From Rebecca billardiae RCC1528 (Eukaryota > Haptophyta), in the NCBI GenBank assembly GCA_965240325.2, contig OZ251249.1, positions 806,001 through 870,000 of the forward strand: a stretch of DNA of 64,000 bases, in the 5' to 3' direction. Shown here piece by piece: positions 11,501 to 22,364 of this stretch. The stretch's first letter is position 1. Each line of letters begins with the position of its first letter. The translations under genes and the position numbers were made by a program. The notes under the pieces were generated by a model that ran no database searches, was not told where the DNA came from, and saw only the letters and a list, made by a program, of their open reading frames with translations.

Positions 11501-12879
11501 CGGGCACGGGGCGGGGTGCGCGCGCGCACACACACGCGGCAGCCTCCGCGCTCGGCCGCGCGCCGCGCCCGCCGCGTTCCGCGCGCGCGCGCACCGTCCA
11601 TGGCGAGCAGCGCGCGCAGGTTGGACTGCACGACGGTTCCGCCGAGAATCTCTGGCGGCGCGTACGCCCACGTGCGTGGCACCTGCCAGCGCGGCGCGGC
11701 GCGCGGCGCGCGCGAGCGGGCGGGCACGCCGGGCGAGCGCGCGCGCGCGTGGGCGTGCGCGCGCGCGCGGCTCGCGCGGCTCGCGCGGCGCCGGGGCGGG
11801 CGCGCCCGCTCAGCCATCCCCCGGCCGCGCCGCCGCCTTGCGCGCACCTGCCACCGCGGCTGCTGCAGCAGCACCGGCCCCGCCCCTAAGCCGATCAGCT
11901 GCAGCCGCAGCGCGCCGCCGCGGTCGCGACCAATACGCACGGCGTCCGAGTGCAGCGCCAGGTGAGGAAGCGAGCGCTTGTGGAGGTAGGCGATGGCGGC
12001 GAGCAGGTCGCGCACGAGCTGCGTCTGCTCGCGCTCCGCCGCGCCGCCCGCCCGCGCGCCCGCGCCCTTGGCGCCGCGCGCGCCGCCGCCGCGCCGCGCC
12101 GCGCCCGCGCCGCCGCCGTCGGCGCCGGCCGAGCGATCATCCGACGCGTCCGCCTCTGCCGCCCACGCGTCCCAGTCGAACTCCTCGAGCGGCGGGCCGA
12201 GCGCCTCGAAGGCGTGGAAGTGGCGGCCGCGCACCTCGAACGAGCGCACGTACGCGCCGAGCGCGAACGGCGCGCCGCCGTCGCGCCGGATCGACTCGTA
12301 CTCCGAGCGCTCGGCGAGCCAGGACTCATGCGAATCCGCTTCGATGATGAGCGTCTCAGGCGCGAGCGACCACGGACCTGCGCCCTCGGACGCGTCGTCG
12401 TCGGCGGCGGCGTCGTCGTCGGCGGGCGAAGGGCCACCGGCGCGGAGCGCCGGGCCGTCCGCCCACGCGCCGTCCGAGCCCGCGGCGCGGCCGTCTGCGC
12501 CGGGCCGCCGCGCGCTGTCCGCCGGCGCGGCCGCGCCGCCGCCGACTCGCCTCAGGCCAACCGCGTCGCCGAGGTCGCTCGCGGCGAGCGGCGTGCCCTG
12601 CGCCGTGCTCAGCTCGTCGTCGTCGATGGGTATGGGCGGCGGGGCCATCCTCGCGCACGCGCGAGCCGCACCGACGCGAGCGCGCGCCAGCAGGGCGCGC
12701 GCCGCCGTGCGCGGCGGCGCGAGCAGGAGGCCTGCGGGCGCGCGCGCGAGCGGCGGCAGCAGCAGCAGCAGCAGCAGCACGGGGAAGACATGCGCAAGGG
12801 CGAGGCGCGGCGCGAGGCCGCGCAACGCCCCACACGCGCTCGCGCGGCGCCTCGGCGCCCGCGACACCGCCGCCGCCAT
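8528..12879 (-). CDS. plastid-type pseudokinase with conserved C-terminal extension
   Basis: Eight-exon gene, minus strand: 12879-11848, 11682-11595, 11237-11108, 10973-10882, 10614-10163, 9830-9726, 9522-9304, 9022-8528, summing to 871 codons. Residues about 1-45 form a signal peptide with the core FPVLLLLLLLPPLA, then a basic transit-like stretch. The kinase C-lobe is recognisable from YAPPEI (APE motif) and DAWSVGVLL (subdomain IX) across two splice junctions. The catalytic loop reads LPHLALHSDAV, lacking HRD and the metal-binding Asn; the DFG site reads IGLGAG; no Gly-rich loop or VAIK lysine is visible. Catalysis is therefore unlikely. After the kinase fold comes a Pro/Ala linker and an unassigned ordered region (RWEQLTRICEYGEL, then DRWDIVFAGLPPYSLRTDTE and GGNHKLVVEVDG), ending in a Pro-rich tail. 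An alternative start lies 13 codons upstream at 12918. A regulatory or scaffold role in the plastid is inferred. Confidence 0.7.
9117..9222. repeat. 12-bp tandem repeat (cagtcagtcagg) in pseudokinase intron 7
   Basis: About eight imperfect copies of cagtcagtcagg, degenerating to cagtcaggcagg at the right end. It lies entirely inside the intron between exons 7 and 8. Confidence 0.9.
9838..9941. repeat. (CA)n/(CGCACA)n microsatellite in pseudokinase intron 5
   Basis: CA-rich simple repeat immediately upstream (gene orientation) of the exon 6 acceptor. On the coding strand it is a GT-rich tract. Confidence 0.85.
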
Positions 12880-13468
12880 CCCCGCGTCGGCCAGCCAGCC
12901 GCCAGGCCGAGTGGCCATGCTGCTGCTCCGAATCTCACTGGCCAGCCGCTGGGCGGCAAACGTGCACGAAGCCGCGAAAAGATGGCGGGTCCGGGAGTCC
13001 GGGAGGCCTCGCCAATTTGGAATTGTGACGGCCGCGCGCGCAAAACGGGTCCGGATGGCCACAGCTTGCCCAGCCGGACACGAATCACACGATGCAGAAC
13101 CGCCGCGCCGCCGACAAAACGGTCTGAAAATCCGGTGGTCGGTTCAAACCGTCGTCGTCCGGGGTGGCCCGTTGGCAGCCGCTGCTTCGGAGGCACCGCC
13201 AGTTCGAACGTGCGCGCTTGCGTGCAGCGCGCTCCACGCGCGCCGCCGCCTTCTCACCCGGCGCGCGCACCGCGCCGCACGCCGCCCGCAGGCCGTCGGG
13301 TGGCGCGTCCATCCCCGTAGAACCCGCCCTAGGCCAGGCGCCGCCGCACGGTGCGCGCTGCTCGCCGCGCGCGCGCCGTCGCGACGAGCGGTGCGACGCT
13401 CATCAGCTGACGGCGCTGCCGCCGCGCGGCGCGGCCCGCGTGCGCGCAGTGCACGAGGGTGCCCCACG
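12880..13468. promoter_or_regulatory. divergent promoter region, pseudokinase / 3R-MYB
   Basis: About 590 bases separate the two divergent start codons. No specific element is recognised; a bidirectional promoter is inferred from orientation. Part of the left end may be coding if the pseudokinase starts at 12918. Confidence 0.4.
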
Positions 13469-16060
13469 ATGTCCACCAGCGCACTAGAGCTCGATCGCGA
13501 GGCCTCGGACGGGGACGGCAAGCCGCGCAACGGCCGCCGAAAGATCAACCGGCCGTTCGACGCCGCGGAGGTGCGCGGCAACGCGCCTTCAAACCGCCTG
13601 GGCCGCGCGCGCGCGAGCGTGCGAGCGTGCACGCGCGCGCGCGCCGTGCGCGCCGTGCGAGGTCAATGCACGCCGTCCGCGTGGCTGGTGCGCCGTGCGC
13701 CCGCCTGGCGTGGCGCGCACGCCGGTGCGACGCGCATCTCCCGACCGGCTCGGCACGCACGGCGCGGCTCACGCGGCGCGCCGCGCGCGCTCGCCCGCGA
13801 CGCTCGTGGGCTGCTGTGGCGCAGGACAAGGCGCTGCTCACGGCTGTGGAGGGCATGCTCGCGCAGCTCCCGCCGCCGCCGCCCAGCGCCGCGCACGACG
13901 ACGACGACGACGACGACGGGCCCGGCGCGGACGCGCTCGACTGGACGGCGGTCAAGGCGGCCGCGGCGCAACTCGACGTCAGGCTGGCCAGCCGCTCGGA
14001 GCACGCGCTGCAGACGCGCTGGAGCAAGGTGCTCGACCCGAACCTGGTGAAGGGGCAGTGGACCGCCGAGGTGCGCGCGCGCGCGCGCGGCACCCGTCGC
14101 GCGCCGACGCGCCGGCCGGTGGCGCGCCCGGACTTTTTGCGGCGCCCGGACCGCCGCGCGGCTCCGTCGCTCGCTCACTTGAACGTGGCTGCCCGTTGGC
14201 GCGCCGCGCGCGTGCGTGCCGCCGCCGCCCGCTGCCGCCCGCCGCCGCGCGTCGCCCCGCCGCGCGCGCTGCGCGTGCGCCCGGGATGGTTCGCAGGAGG
14301 ACCAGATGCTCCGCCGCCTCGTCGCCGAGCGCGGCGCGCGCCGCTGGTCGCAGATCGCCGCCGAGCTGCCGGCGCGGCGCACGGGCAAGCAGTGCCGCGA
14401 GCGCTGGTGCAACCAGCTGGCGCCGGGCGTGCTCAAGGCGGAGTGGGCGGACGAGGAGGACGAGAAGATCCTCAACCTGCACCACTCCCTCGGCAACCGC
14501 TGGGCCGAGATCGCGCGCCAGCTCCCGGGCCGCACGGACAACTCCGTGAAGAACCGGTGGAACTCGACGATCGTGCGCCGGCTGCAGCTGCTGCACGCGG
14601 AGCGGCCGCTGGAGCCAAGCGAGTGCCACCCGGAGCACCTCGCCGCGGCGCAGGCGGCGCCCCGCCCGCCGCGCAAGCGCCGCAGGTCCGAGGCCGCCGC
14701 CGCCAAGGCCGCCGCCACCGAGGCTGCATACGCGGCGGCTGCCGCCGCCAAGCGCGCCGCGGACCGGGCGGCGGCGGGCGCGGCGGGCGCGGGCTTCGGC
14801 GCGGGCGCGAGCCCGACGGGCTCGGCGGGCGGGCTGGCGCGCGGCCTGCATCCGAGCACGCAGCACGGCTGCGCCGGCGCCGCGCCGCGCCTGCCCGAGC
14901 TGCCCGCGCCCGTCGTCGCCGTGGTCGAGGTAACGGCCGTGTCGGTTGGGGGCGGGTCCGCCGCGGCCGAGCCGGGCGGCGGCGGCGGCGGCGGCGGGGG
15001 CTACGCGTTCGTGCCGAGCTTCACGAGCTTCACGGAGGAGGGCTCGCGCGCGTGGGGCGCGCCGGCCACCGCCGCTGACGCCGCGTCCGCCTTGGTCGAG
15101 CACGCCACCGCGCGCGCGGCCGCGCCCCGGGCCGGCGGCGCGCCGCGCGCCGAGTCGGCGGCTGCGCCGCCGCCGCCCATCGCCGGCCGGATGACGAGTG
15201 CGGCCGAGCTCGCCTTCCCCCAGACGCCCGCGCCCACGAGCGCGCCGCTGCGCCGCACGGACTCGCACGCGAGCGCGCCGCAGCCGCCACCCGCCGCCCG
15301 CGCGGCCACCGCGCACTGCGGCGCGCTCGGCGCGGCTCGCGCCGGCGGCGGCGGCGCGCGCGGCGAGGCGACGTCGACGCCCATCGTCGCTCCGGCGCGC
15401 GCCGCCGGCTGTGGCGCTGAGGACGTGCTCTCGCCGCCGGGGCCGCTCGTCTCGACGCCGGCGGCGGCGAGCGCGCTCGCGGCCGCCGCGATCGCCGCGC
15501 GCGGGTACAGCCGCCCCGCCGGCGGGTACTCCGGCGGCGGCTCGTTCAGCTTCAGCGGCGCGCCGGCGCTCGGCGCGCCGGCCGGCGGCGACTGCACGCC
15601 GTGCGCGCGCGCGCGCGGCCGCTCCGCCGAGCCTGCGGACGGCGCCGCGGCTGGGAGCGCGCCGCTCGGCGGCGCCGCGGTGGCGTTGGACGCCGCTGCC
15701 GGCGCCGGCCGGGCGGCCGAGGGCGGGGGCGCTGGCGGTGGCTTGGCGCCGCCGCTGGCGCCGCCGCCCGCGGGAGTGCAGCCGCTGGGCGCAGCCAACA
15801 GCTCGGCCAATGGGGCTAAGGTGGGCGGCGGCGGCGCGGTCGCAAAGACGCCGCCGCCCGCGCCGAGCGCGCTCGCGGGCGCGCACGGCTGGTCGTACGG
15901 GGGCGAGGCGCGCGCGCCGCCGCCGCCGCCGCTCAGCCTGGGCGGCGCCCCGCCCGCGGTGCGCGCGTGGGAGCAGGACACGCCGCGGCGCAACCTGCTT
16001 ACCCTCGCCGCGATGGCGGCGGGCGCGCCGCGCCAGCTCGCGGCGGACGGCACGGCGTGA
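13469..16060 (+). CDS. three-repeat (R1R2R3) MYB transcription factor
   Basis: Three exons (13469-13570, 13825-14070, 14297-16060) totalling 703 residues. Exon 2 holds a divergent R1 repeat (the [12 protein letters not shown] helix and [20 protein letters not shown]). The W of R2 is reconstituted across intron 2 ([16 protein letters not shown]). R2 reads [22 protein letters not shown] and R3 reads [25 protein letters not shown], with their regularly spaced tryptophans intact. Such 3R-MYBs bind AACNG-type sites and often drive G2/M genes; that role is family knowledge. The remaining roughly 490 residues are Ala/Gly/Pro-rich and probably disordered, with no recognisable domain. Both introns start GTGCGC and end gcag. 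The start is the first ATG of the divergent transcription unit. Confidence 0.88.
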
Positions 16061-17328
16061 GCGCGTGCCGCCGGCGGCGGGAAGTCGAGACGGCGGCGGC
16101 CGCCGCCCGAGCCGCTGAGCCGCCGCGCGTCTCGCACGCGCCGCCGCGCCCGGCTACGGACCGCCGGGTGCGGCGGTGCACGTCGTGGCGCGCCGGCGGC
16201 GCTGCGGCGCGCCGGCCCGGCCCGTGCACGGTGCAGCTGCGCTGCTGCGGGCTGCCCGCCGCGACCGTCGGCCGAGCGCGCGCGCGCGGCAGCCTGCAGC
16301 GGGATGGCCTGATCGATTCTGCAGCCTCCGGCCGTTTCGCCCGATGCGACCATGCCGCTTCCGCGCGTCGAGCCTCGCCGGCGCATTACAGAATACGAAC
16401 CCGCGGAACGGATTAGCCGGACGATCCGTATTGTTTTACTCACTTTTGACTGAGTGTCTGTGACTGTGAGAACTTTTCCATATGGGGGTATACGCATATG
16501 AGCTTAGGCAATTAGCGTTATGCTAATTGTTACCTGCCTTCACCCGCATGTGTGTGAAATGTGGGTGTTCAGCAATCGTAACAATCATTCGCGGACCGAC
16601 GGCGTTATCGCGACGTTAGGCCCACTCATACATGACCGGTCCTTTTGGGCGTCGGCGCTGATTGGCCACACAATAGCCTGCTCATCATCCAAACAGCATT
16701 CGCTCGATTCTTGCCGGTGAACAATGTTGAGACCTTTGAGAACCTAATGATGGCGACGATAGAATCGAGGTGATTGAACAATCTCCCGAAGCATCCAAGA
16801 TGTAAAGTACGCTCATGTATTGATAGCCGTAATCAACTGCTCGTAAGGTTCAAGCGAGAAGATGTTAACGCTGTGGGAAGCCCGGGTGTGTCTCTTTCAA
16901 GCTCCGGGAATGAAATCAGGGCGATTGGCGCACCACGGGCGGAAATGCCTGCAGTTCACTTCTTCGAAAAAAAAGCGTCGGAAAAGCCTGCAATCACCGT
17001 AAGTATCCTGAGACTTCATGTGTTTTGGCGTCAGCCTTGATCTCCGACTATTGGCAGCTCAAGTTGCGCGCTCGGGGTGTTGAACCGATTTTAAGCAGAA
17101 AGTTTGGGCTTGTATTTTAGGGTGTGGGAGCACCCCGAGCCCAGAGACCGGGAAAAGCATCTGCCGCTGGCTGCCGCTGATGAGCTTGGGACTTGCACGG
17201 CTCCGACACACCGACCCTGGACCGAAAAGCGACCACCCATTCCCCAACACCTCGCCCGTCGACGACACGGCGAATTACGACAAAGCGGCCAGATCCAACC
17301 GTCAAGCCGTCCACGCACGGCCGTCTCC
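16061..17328. other. 3' flank of MYB gene and low-GC spacer
   Basis: The first 350 bases are GC-rich and probably hold the MYB 3' UTR. From about 16400 to 17100 GC drops sharply, with AT-rich patches and no convincing ORF; an 88-residue frame at 16774-17040 lacks domain content. The right end, from about 17258, is homologous to the upstream region of the second cyclin-like copy. Confidence 0.5.
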
Positions 17329-19116
17329 ATGCTCGCCGCGATATCCACGCACCGCATAAGCCCGCGGGCGGGCGCGCATGAGCGCGCCGGCTCGCTCGCA
17401 CCCACGCCGACAGGCACGCGCGGCGAGCCGAGCCCGCGCGCGCGCTGCCCGCGCGGCAGTCCGCGCCGGGCGGCGTGCGTGCAGCTGCGCACGGCACGCC
17501 CGACGGTGATGTCACCCCCGCATCGCCTCGGCGCACACGCCTTCATCACGCGCTGCGCCGAGCACAAGCGCGCTCGCAGTGCCGCAGCGAGTCCGTCGCT
17601 CCTCGGCCTCGCGCCCAACTCGCTCGCTGCGCCTGAGCTCGAGCCGACCCTCGTCGGCATCTCGCGCAAGCTGGCGGAGCGCGTGCGCCTCAGCGAGGCT
17701 GAGATGGCTGCCGAGAGCAGCACGATGCGCACACCGCCCCTCCGGTCGCGGCTGCAGGCCCCAGCCCGCACGGCTGGCGGCGGCGGTGGCGCGCCAGCTC
17801 AGCGGCCCGGCGCCACGGCGCCGGCCGCAGCCGCCGTCGCCGCCGCACCCAGCGCCGCCCCGCAGCCCTCGTCCCCGGGGGCGTGGTTCAGCCTGGACTC
17901 CACGTCGCACCTCGCGGACGAGCGGTGCTTCCCACTGCACGACGAGCCACCGTGCGTCATGCCCGCCGCCGCCGCGCTTGATGGCGGCGTGGCGCCGGCG
18001 GCGGAAGCCGAGCGGTCGCTGACGTGCTGGCTGCACTCGGTGTGCGCGCGCGCGGACATTGACGCGAACGCGACCATCTTCGCGTGGCTGCTCTTCGAGC
18101 GCATGCTCGACCGGTCTCCTCGGCCGAGTGACGCCTGCCAGCATGGCGCTGGCGCGTGCCAACTGGCGCCCGCGGCGAAGCCACGGCGTGAGTCCGCGCC
18201 CGCGGCTGTGCTCGCCAACGCGGTGTCAGCGGTGCGCGCCGCCGCCAGCCTGAGCCGCCACCAGCGCGACCAGCAGTCGGCGCGCGCGTGGAGCCTGTCC
18301 GACACGGACTCGGACAGTGACTCGGACAGCGACTTCGACATGTCCGAGGGGGACGAGCCACGCGAGCGTCGGCGCAACTATGACCGCCCCGGCGCGTCGG
18401 ATGATGACGGCTGCTTCAGCTCGGACGACGAGGTCGACGACGGCGGCGGCGGCACCGCCGCGGACACGCTCGGCGCAGACGGCGGCTGGTGCGCGCTCTG
18501 GGCCGAGCAGCTGGCGAGCGTGCTCGCCGATGGGGCGGACGTGCGGCGGCCAGGCTCGGACGTCCCGGAGGACGAGCGCATGAGCTTCTCCAACTCGGAG
18601 TCCGACCACGACTCTGCCGAGGCCGGCTGGCGCGCGCGGCCACGCCGGCTGAGCGCGGCGGCGCCCGCCGCGGAGCCGCCGCGCGTGTGCGGCGCGACGG
18701 TGCGGCTGCTGTGGCTCACGTGCGCCTGCCTCGCGCAGCGGCTGCTCTCCGACGAGCCGCTCAACACGCGGCAGTTCGCGCTGCGCCTCGTGCGCCACGC
18801 GGGGCCCACCGCCGCCGCGCAGTCCGGCGTGGACGAGCCGGACGCCGCCACCACGCGGCCGGCGTCGCCGCGCACGCTGCTCGTGGCGACCGAGCTGGCG
18901 GAGCGGCTGACGCTGCTCGAGCGGAGGGTGGCGACGGCGGTCGGGCACCGGCTGCACGCGAGCGCGGGGCAGTACGCGCGCGCGTTCTTCGACATCAACG
19001 GCGCGGCCCAGTCGGGCTTCCCGCGATCGCCGGTCGCCGCGGGCGCGATCGCCCGAAGGCTCAACCGTCTCGCGCGAGCGCGCCATTCGGCGCGCGTGTC
19101 AGACGCGACGGGCTGA
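17329..19116 (+). CDS. cyclin-like protein (cyclin Y/PHO80 type), tandem copy 1
   Basis: Intron-less ORF. The C-terminal part matches the second half of a cyclin box of the cyclin Y/PHO80 group: VRLLWLTCACLAQRLLSDE (helix with the LAxxLxxDE pattern), then LAERLTLLERRVATAVGHRL and the YARAFFDIN signature. The first cyclin helices appear much earlier (LTCWLHSVCARADIDANATI then AWLLFERML). Between them sits an insertion of about 200 residues rich in Asp, Ser and Glu, including SLSDTDSDSDSDSDFD, which looks like a casein-kinase-2 target. Cyclins of this type activate Pho85/CDK14-like kinases; that is family knowledge. The start is uncertain: the frame is open to 17104, and 17704 is the first ATG conserved between both copies. 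It ends with ARHSARVSDATG. Confidence 0.6.
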   Translation: MLAAISTHRISPRAGAHERAGSLAPTPTGTRGEPSPRARCPRGSPRRAACVQLRTARPTVMSPPHRLGAHAFITRCAEHKRARSAAASPSLLGLAPNSLAAPELEPTLVGISRKLAERVRLSEAEMAAESSTMRTPPLRSRLQAPARTAGGGGGAPAQRPGATAPAAAAVAAAPSAAPQPSSPGAWFSLDSTSHLADERCFPLHDEPPCVMPAAAALDGGVAPAAEAERSLTCWLHSVCARADIDANATIFAWLLFERMLDRSPRPSDACQHGAGACQLAPAAKPRRESAPAAVLANAVSAVRAAASLSRHQRDQQSARAWSLSDTDSDSDSDSDFDMSEGDEPRERRRNYDRPGASDDDGCFSSDDEVDDGGGGTAADTLGADGGWCALWAEQLASVLADGADVRRPGSDVPEDERMSFSNSESDHDSAEAGWRARPRRLSAAAPAAEPPRVCGATVRLLWLTCACLAQRLLSDEPLNTRQFALRLVRHAGPTAAAQSGVDEPDAATTRPASPRTLLVATELAERLTLLERRVATAVGHRLHASAGQYARAFFDINGAAQSGFPRSPVAAGAIARRLNRLARARHSARVSDATG

Positions 19117-19889
19117 TGGGCGTGCGCGCGGCTCGGACCTCGGAGACAGGCTGCCGTCGTGATGCCGATGCCTAAGCATGTCCCGTGCCGGCGGTTTGCG
19201 GGGTGTACTGTGGTTTAAATTATAGCTATGATACCATCGTCATAGATCGTCGCCAAATGGGTGTAGTGCAAGGTTGGTGTAAGCTGCTCAGCTGCTGGTC
19301 CCAGGGACAATCACGAAGCGATATCCGCCGGGCCGCGGCCGAAATGATAAGAGGTGCATGCTCATAATGATACATTGATATTATCCCGTGATGGCGAGAA
19401 TCAGACCATCGTTGGCGGTATCTGTCTGGAAATATTCTGCGAGGAAGACGTACCAGACTGCCCCCGGTTGACGATATTCTTTTTAGCCTTCGCTGAGGAA
19501 CCTGTGATACGGCCAGGTACCACTCCGCGATTGTTTTGGGGAGTTCGATCCAACGCGGCTCAGGGCTGAGCTTCCAGAGCCCTCCCATTGGCTCAAAGCT
19601 CGTAAAAATCACGACCCGCGGTTTTTTTCCACGTGAACCGCTTTTGGAGCTGGAACTTTTATGGACCCCGACGATATCGGGCAAGCCGGGAGCGCGGGGC
19701 GTGGTGGCTCCCACGAGCGATAAGTTGAAAGTAGTAGTAGCGCTTGGTTACCTCGCTTGCCAAGTGCCAACCACCCTCGTGGCGCGGGCGCTGCGAACAA
19801 CTCGCCCGTCGACAGTCATGGCGAATTACAAGGCGGTCGATCTCACACCGTCAAGCCTTCCACCAACAGCCATTCCCAGGCACACCGCG
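19117..19889. other. spacer between the cyclin-like tandem copies
   Basis: Lower-GC sequence (about 19190-19700) with no supportable gene. From about 19801 the leader of copy 2 resembles that of copy 1. Confidence 0.45.
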
Positions 19890-21647
19890 ATGCGCACGCG
19901 TCCCATGAGCCCGCTGGTCGGCGCGCTTGCACGCGCACACCCGCTCGCACGCACGCCGACAGGCACGCGCGGCGAGCCGAGCCCGCGCGCGCGCTGCTGG
20001 CGTGGCAGTCCGCGCCGGGCGGCGCGCATGCCGCTGCGCACGGCACGACCGCATGCGCTGTCTCCCCCGCGTCGCTTGGGCGCACACGCCTCCATCGCGC
20101 GCTGCGCCGAGCACACGCGCGCTCGCAGTGCCGCAGCGAGTCCGTCGCTCCTCGGCCTCGCGCCCAACTCGCTCGCTGCGCCTGAGCTCGAGCCGACCCT
20201 CGTCGGCATCTCGCGCAAGCTGGCGGAGCGCGTGCGCCTCAGCGAGGCTGAGATGGCTGCTGAGAGCAGCACGATGCGCACACCGCCCCTCCCGCCGCGG
20301 CTGCAGGCCCCAGCCCGCACGGCTGGCGGCGGCGGTGGCGCGCCGGCTCAGCGGCCCAGCGCCACGGCGCCGGCCGCAGCCGCCGTCGCCGCCACACCCG
20401 GCGCCGCCCCGCAGCCCTCGTCCCCGGGGGCGTGGTTCAACCTGGACTCCACGTCGCACCTCGCGGACGAGCGGTGCTTCCCACTGCACGACGAGCCACC
20501 GTGCGACATGCCCGCCGCCGCCGCGCTTGATGGCGGCGTGGCGCCGGCGGCGGAAGCCGAGCGGTCGCTGACGTGCTGGCTGCACTCGGTGTGCGCGCGC
20601 GCGGACATTGACGCGAACGCGACCATCTTCGCGTGGCTGCTCTTCGAGCGCATGCTCGACGGGTCTCCTCGGCCGAGTGACGCTCGTCAGCATGGCGCTG
20701 GCGCGTGCCAACTGGCGCCCGCGGCGAAGCCACGGCGCGAGTCCGCGCCCGCGGCTGTGCTCGCCCACGCGGTGTCAGCGGTGCGCGCCGCCGCCAGCCT
20801 GAGCCGCCGCCAGCGCGACCAGCAGTCGGCGCGCGCGTGGAGCCTGTCCGACACGGACTCGGACAGCGACTTCGACATGTTTGAGGAGGACGAGCCACGC
20901 GAGTGTCGGCGTGGCTACGCCGGCCCCGGCGCGTCGCATGATGACGGCTGCTTCAGCTCGGACGACGAGGTCGACGACGGCGGCGGCGGCACCGCCGCGG
21001 ACACGCTCGGCGCAGACGGCGGCTGGTGCGCGCTCTGGGCCGAGCAGCTGGCGAGCGTGCTCGCCGATGGGGCGGACGCGCGAGGCTCCGCTGGCGTGGA
21101 GGACGAGCGCATGAGCTTCTCCAACTCGGAGTCCGACCACGACGCTTCCGAGGCCGGCTGCTACGCGCGGCCACGCCGGCTGAGCGCGGCGGCGCCCGCC
21201 GCGGAGCCGCCGCGCGTGTGCGGCGCGACGGTGCGGCTGTTGTGGCTCACGTGCGCCTGCCTCGCGCAGCGGCTGCTCTCCGACGAGCCGCTCAACACGC
21301 GGCAGTTCGCGCTGCGCCTCGTGCGGCACGCGGGGCCCACCGCCGCCGCGCAGTCCGGCGCGGACGAGCCGGACGCCGCCACCACGCGGCCGGCGTCGCC
21401 GCGCACGCTGCTCGTGGCGACCGAGCTGGCGGAGCGGCTGACGCTGCTCGAGCGGAGGGTGGCGACGGCGGTCGGGCACCGGCTGCACGCGAGCGCGGGG
21501 CAGTACGCGCGCGCGTTCTTCGACATCAACGGCGCGGCCCAGTCGGGCTTCCCGCGATCGCCGGTCGCCGCGGGCGCGATCGCCCGAAGGCTCAACCGTC
21601 TCGCGCGAGCGCGCCATTCGGCGCGCGCGTTGCCATCAGGCGAGTGA
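19890..21647 (+). CDS. cyclin-like protein (cyclin Y/PHO80 type), tandem copy 2
   Basis: Near-identical paralogue of the preceding gene with the same split cyclin-box layout: first helices (LTCWLHSVCARADIDANATI), an acidic disordered insertion, then VRLLWLTCACLAQRLLSDE and YARAFFDIN. Differences include a shorter Asp-Ser run (SDTDSDSDFDMFEEDE), a replaced segment after DGAD, and a different C-terminal tail (ARALPSGE). The start is chosen at the ATG upstream of the first region homologous to copy 1; the conserved internal ATG at about 20255 is an alternative. Both copies keep long uninterrupted frames, so both may be functional or the duplication is very recent. Confidence 0.6.
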   Translation: MRTRPMSPLVGALARAHPLARTPTGTRGEPSPRARCWRGSPRRAARMPLRTARPHALSPPRRLGAHASIARCAEHTRARSAAASPSLLGLAPNSLAAPELEPTLVGISRKLAERVRLSEAEMAAESSTMRTPPLPPRLQAPARTAGGGGGAPAQRPSATAPAAAAVAATPGAAPQPSSPGAWFNLDSTSHLADERCFPLHDEPPCDMPAAAALDGGVAPAAEAERSLTCWLHSVCARADIDANATIFAWLLFERMLDGSPRPSDARQHGAGACQLAPAAKPRRESAPAAVLAHAVSAVRAAASLSRRQRDQQSARAWSLSDTDSDSDFDMFEEDEPRECRRGYAGPGASHDDGCFSSDDEVDDGGGGTAADTLGADGGWCALWAEQLASVLADGADARGSAGVEDERMSFSNSESDHDASEAGCYARPRRLSAAAPAAEPPRVCGATVRLLWLTCACLAQRLLSDEPLNTRQFALRLVRHAGPTAAAQSGADEPDAATTRPASPRTLLVATELAERLTLLERRVATAVGHRLHASAGQYARAFFDINGAAQSGFPRSPVAAGAIARRLNRLARARHSARALPSGE

Positions 21648-22364
21648 TGTCAGACTCGGCGCGGCGGGCAGGCGCGACGCGGCGACGGGCTGCCCTCCGC
21701 GTGATCTCCAGTGCGCGCGCGTGGCACAGTCGCGGCGGCTTCAATAGTACCGTCGTGGAGATCTAGGATTAGCGTGTCATCTCGACGGCGTGATTGTTGT
21801 GCTGTTGGCTGACATCCGTATCGCCATGCCGCGTACACGCGGCCAGTACGGAGCCGCTCCATCGCCGGCCTGTCACTCGGCCGGACAGTCCGCGTGTATG
21901 AGCCTGTGGGCGTGAGCCCGCCGCGAGGTGAGGAAGGGTGCCGCGAATGCGGGTAACCCGATTCGAGTTTCTACGACCTCCCAAACCAGCGCAAGACCGC
22001 AAGTCACGTTGCATGTGCTAATCTACGAAGCAGGCTCGACTCGCTTTTCACCCATCCACGGGCCAAGATGTTAAAACTCGCATCGATTCCCGATTCCCAG
22101 ATTTCAGACCCTGATGAGCTGGATGATCATATCCAAACTGCTTCAATGTACGGCCCTGCGCGCGGCGCGCCCGTTGGTCGCGTGGCACCGCGCGCCCGTG
22201 CTAAAATGCCGTTCCGCGCAGTTTCTGAGTTTCGCCCGGTACAACCAAGCGTTTGTTTGGCCAATGGCCGCCCGCCGCTTGTGTGAAGCCGGCGACGCGG
22301 AGCGGGAGCGCTGGCCGCCATCCGCCGCGCCGCAGCGGCCTCCGTTGGCAGCAGGCGGCAAGCG
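21648..22364. other. intergenic between cyclin-like copy 2 and SET gene
   Basis: Mixed composition, with a less GC-rich part at about 21750-22250. No gene, RNA or repeat recognised. It presumably holds the copy 2 3' UTR and the SET-gene promoter. Confidence 0.4.

Larger units (their letters stand above)
17258..21647. repeat. tandem gene duplication (two units about 2.5 kb apart)
   Basis: Unit 1 starts near 17258 and unit 2 near 19801. Both begin with ctcgcccgtcgac followed by a related leader, and similarity rises to near identity across the coding part, ending in the same tail motif. The copies differ by scattered substitutions, a 12-base deletion in the Asp-Ser repeat, a short indel near the DGAD segment, and divergent stop regions. 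The spacer (19117-19800) is not obviously duplicated. Confidence 0.9.

Noticed and set aside
16774-17040. 88-residue ORF in the low-GC spacer after the MYB gene
   Set aside because: No domain, no conserved partner, length compatible with chance.
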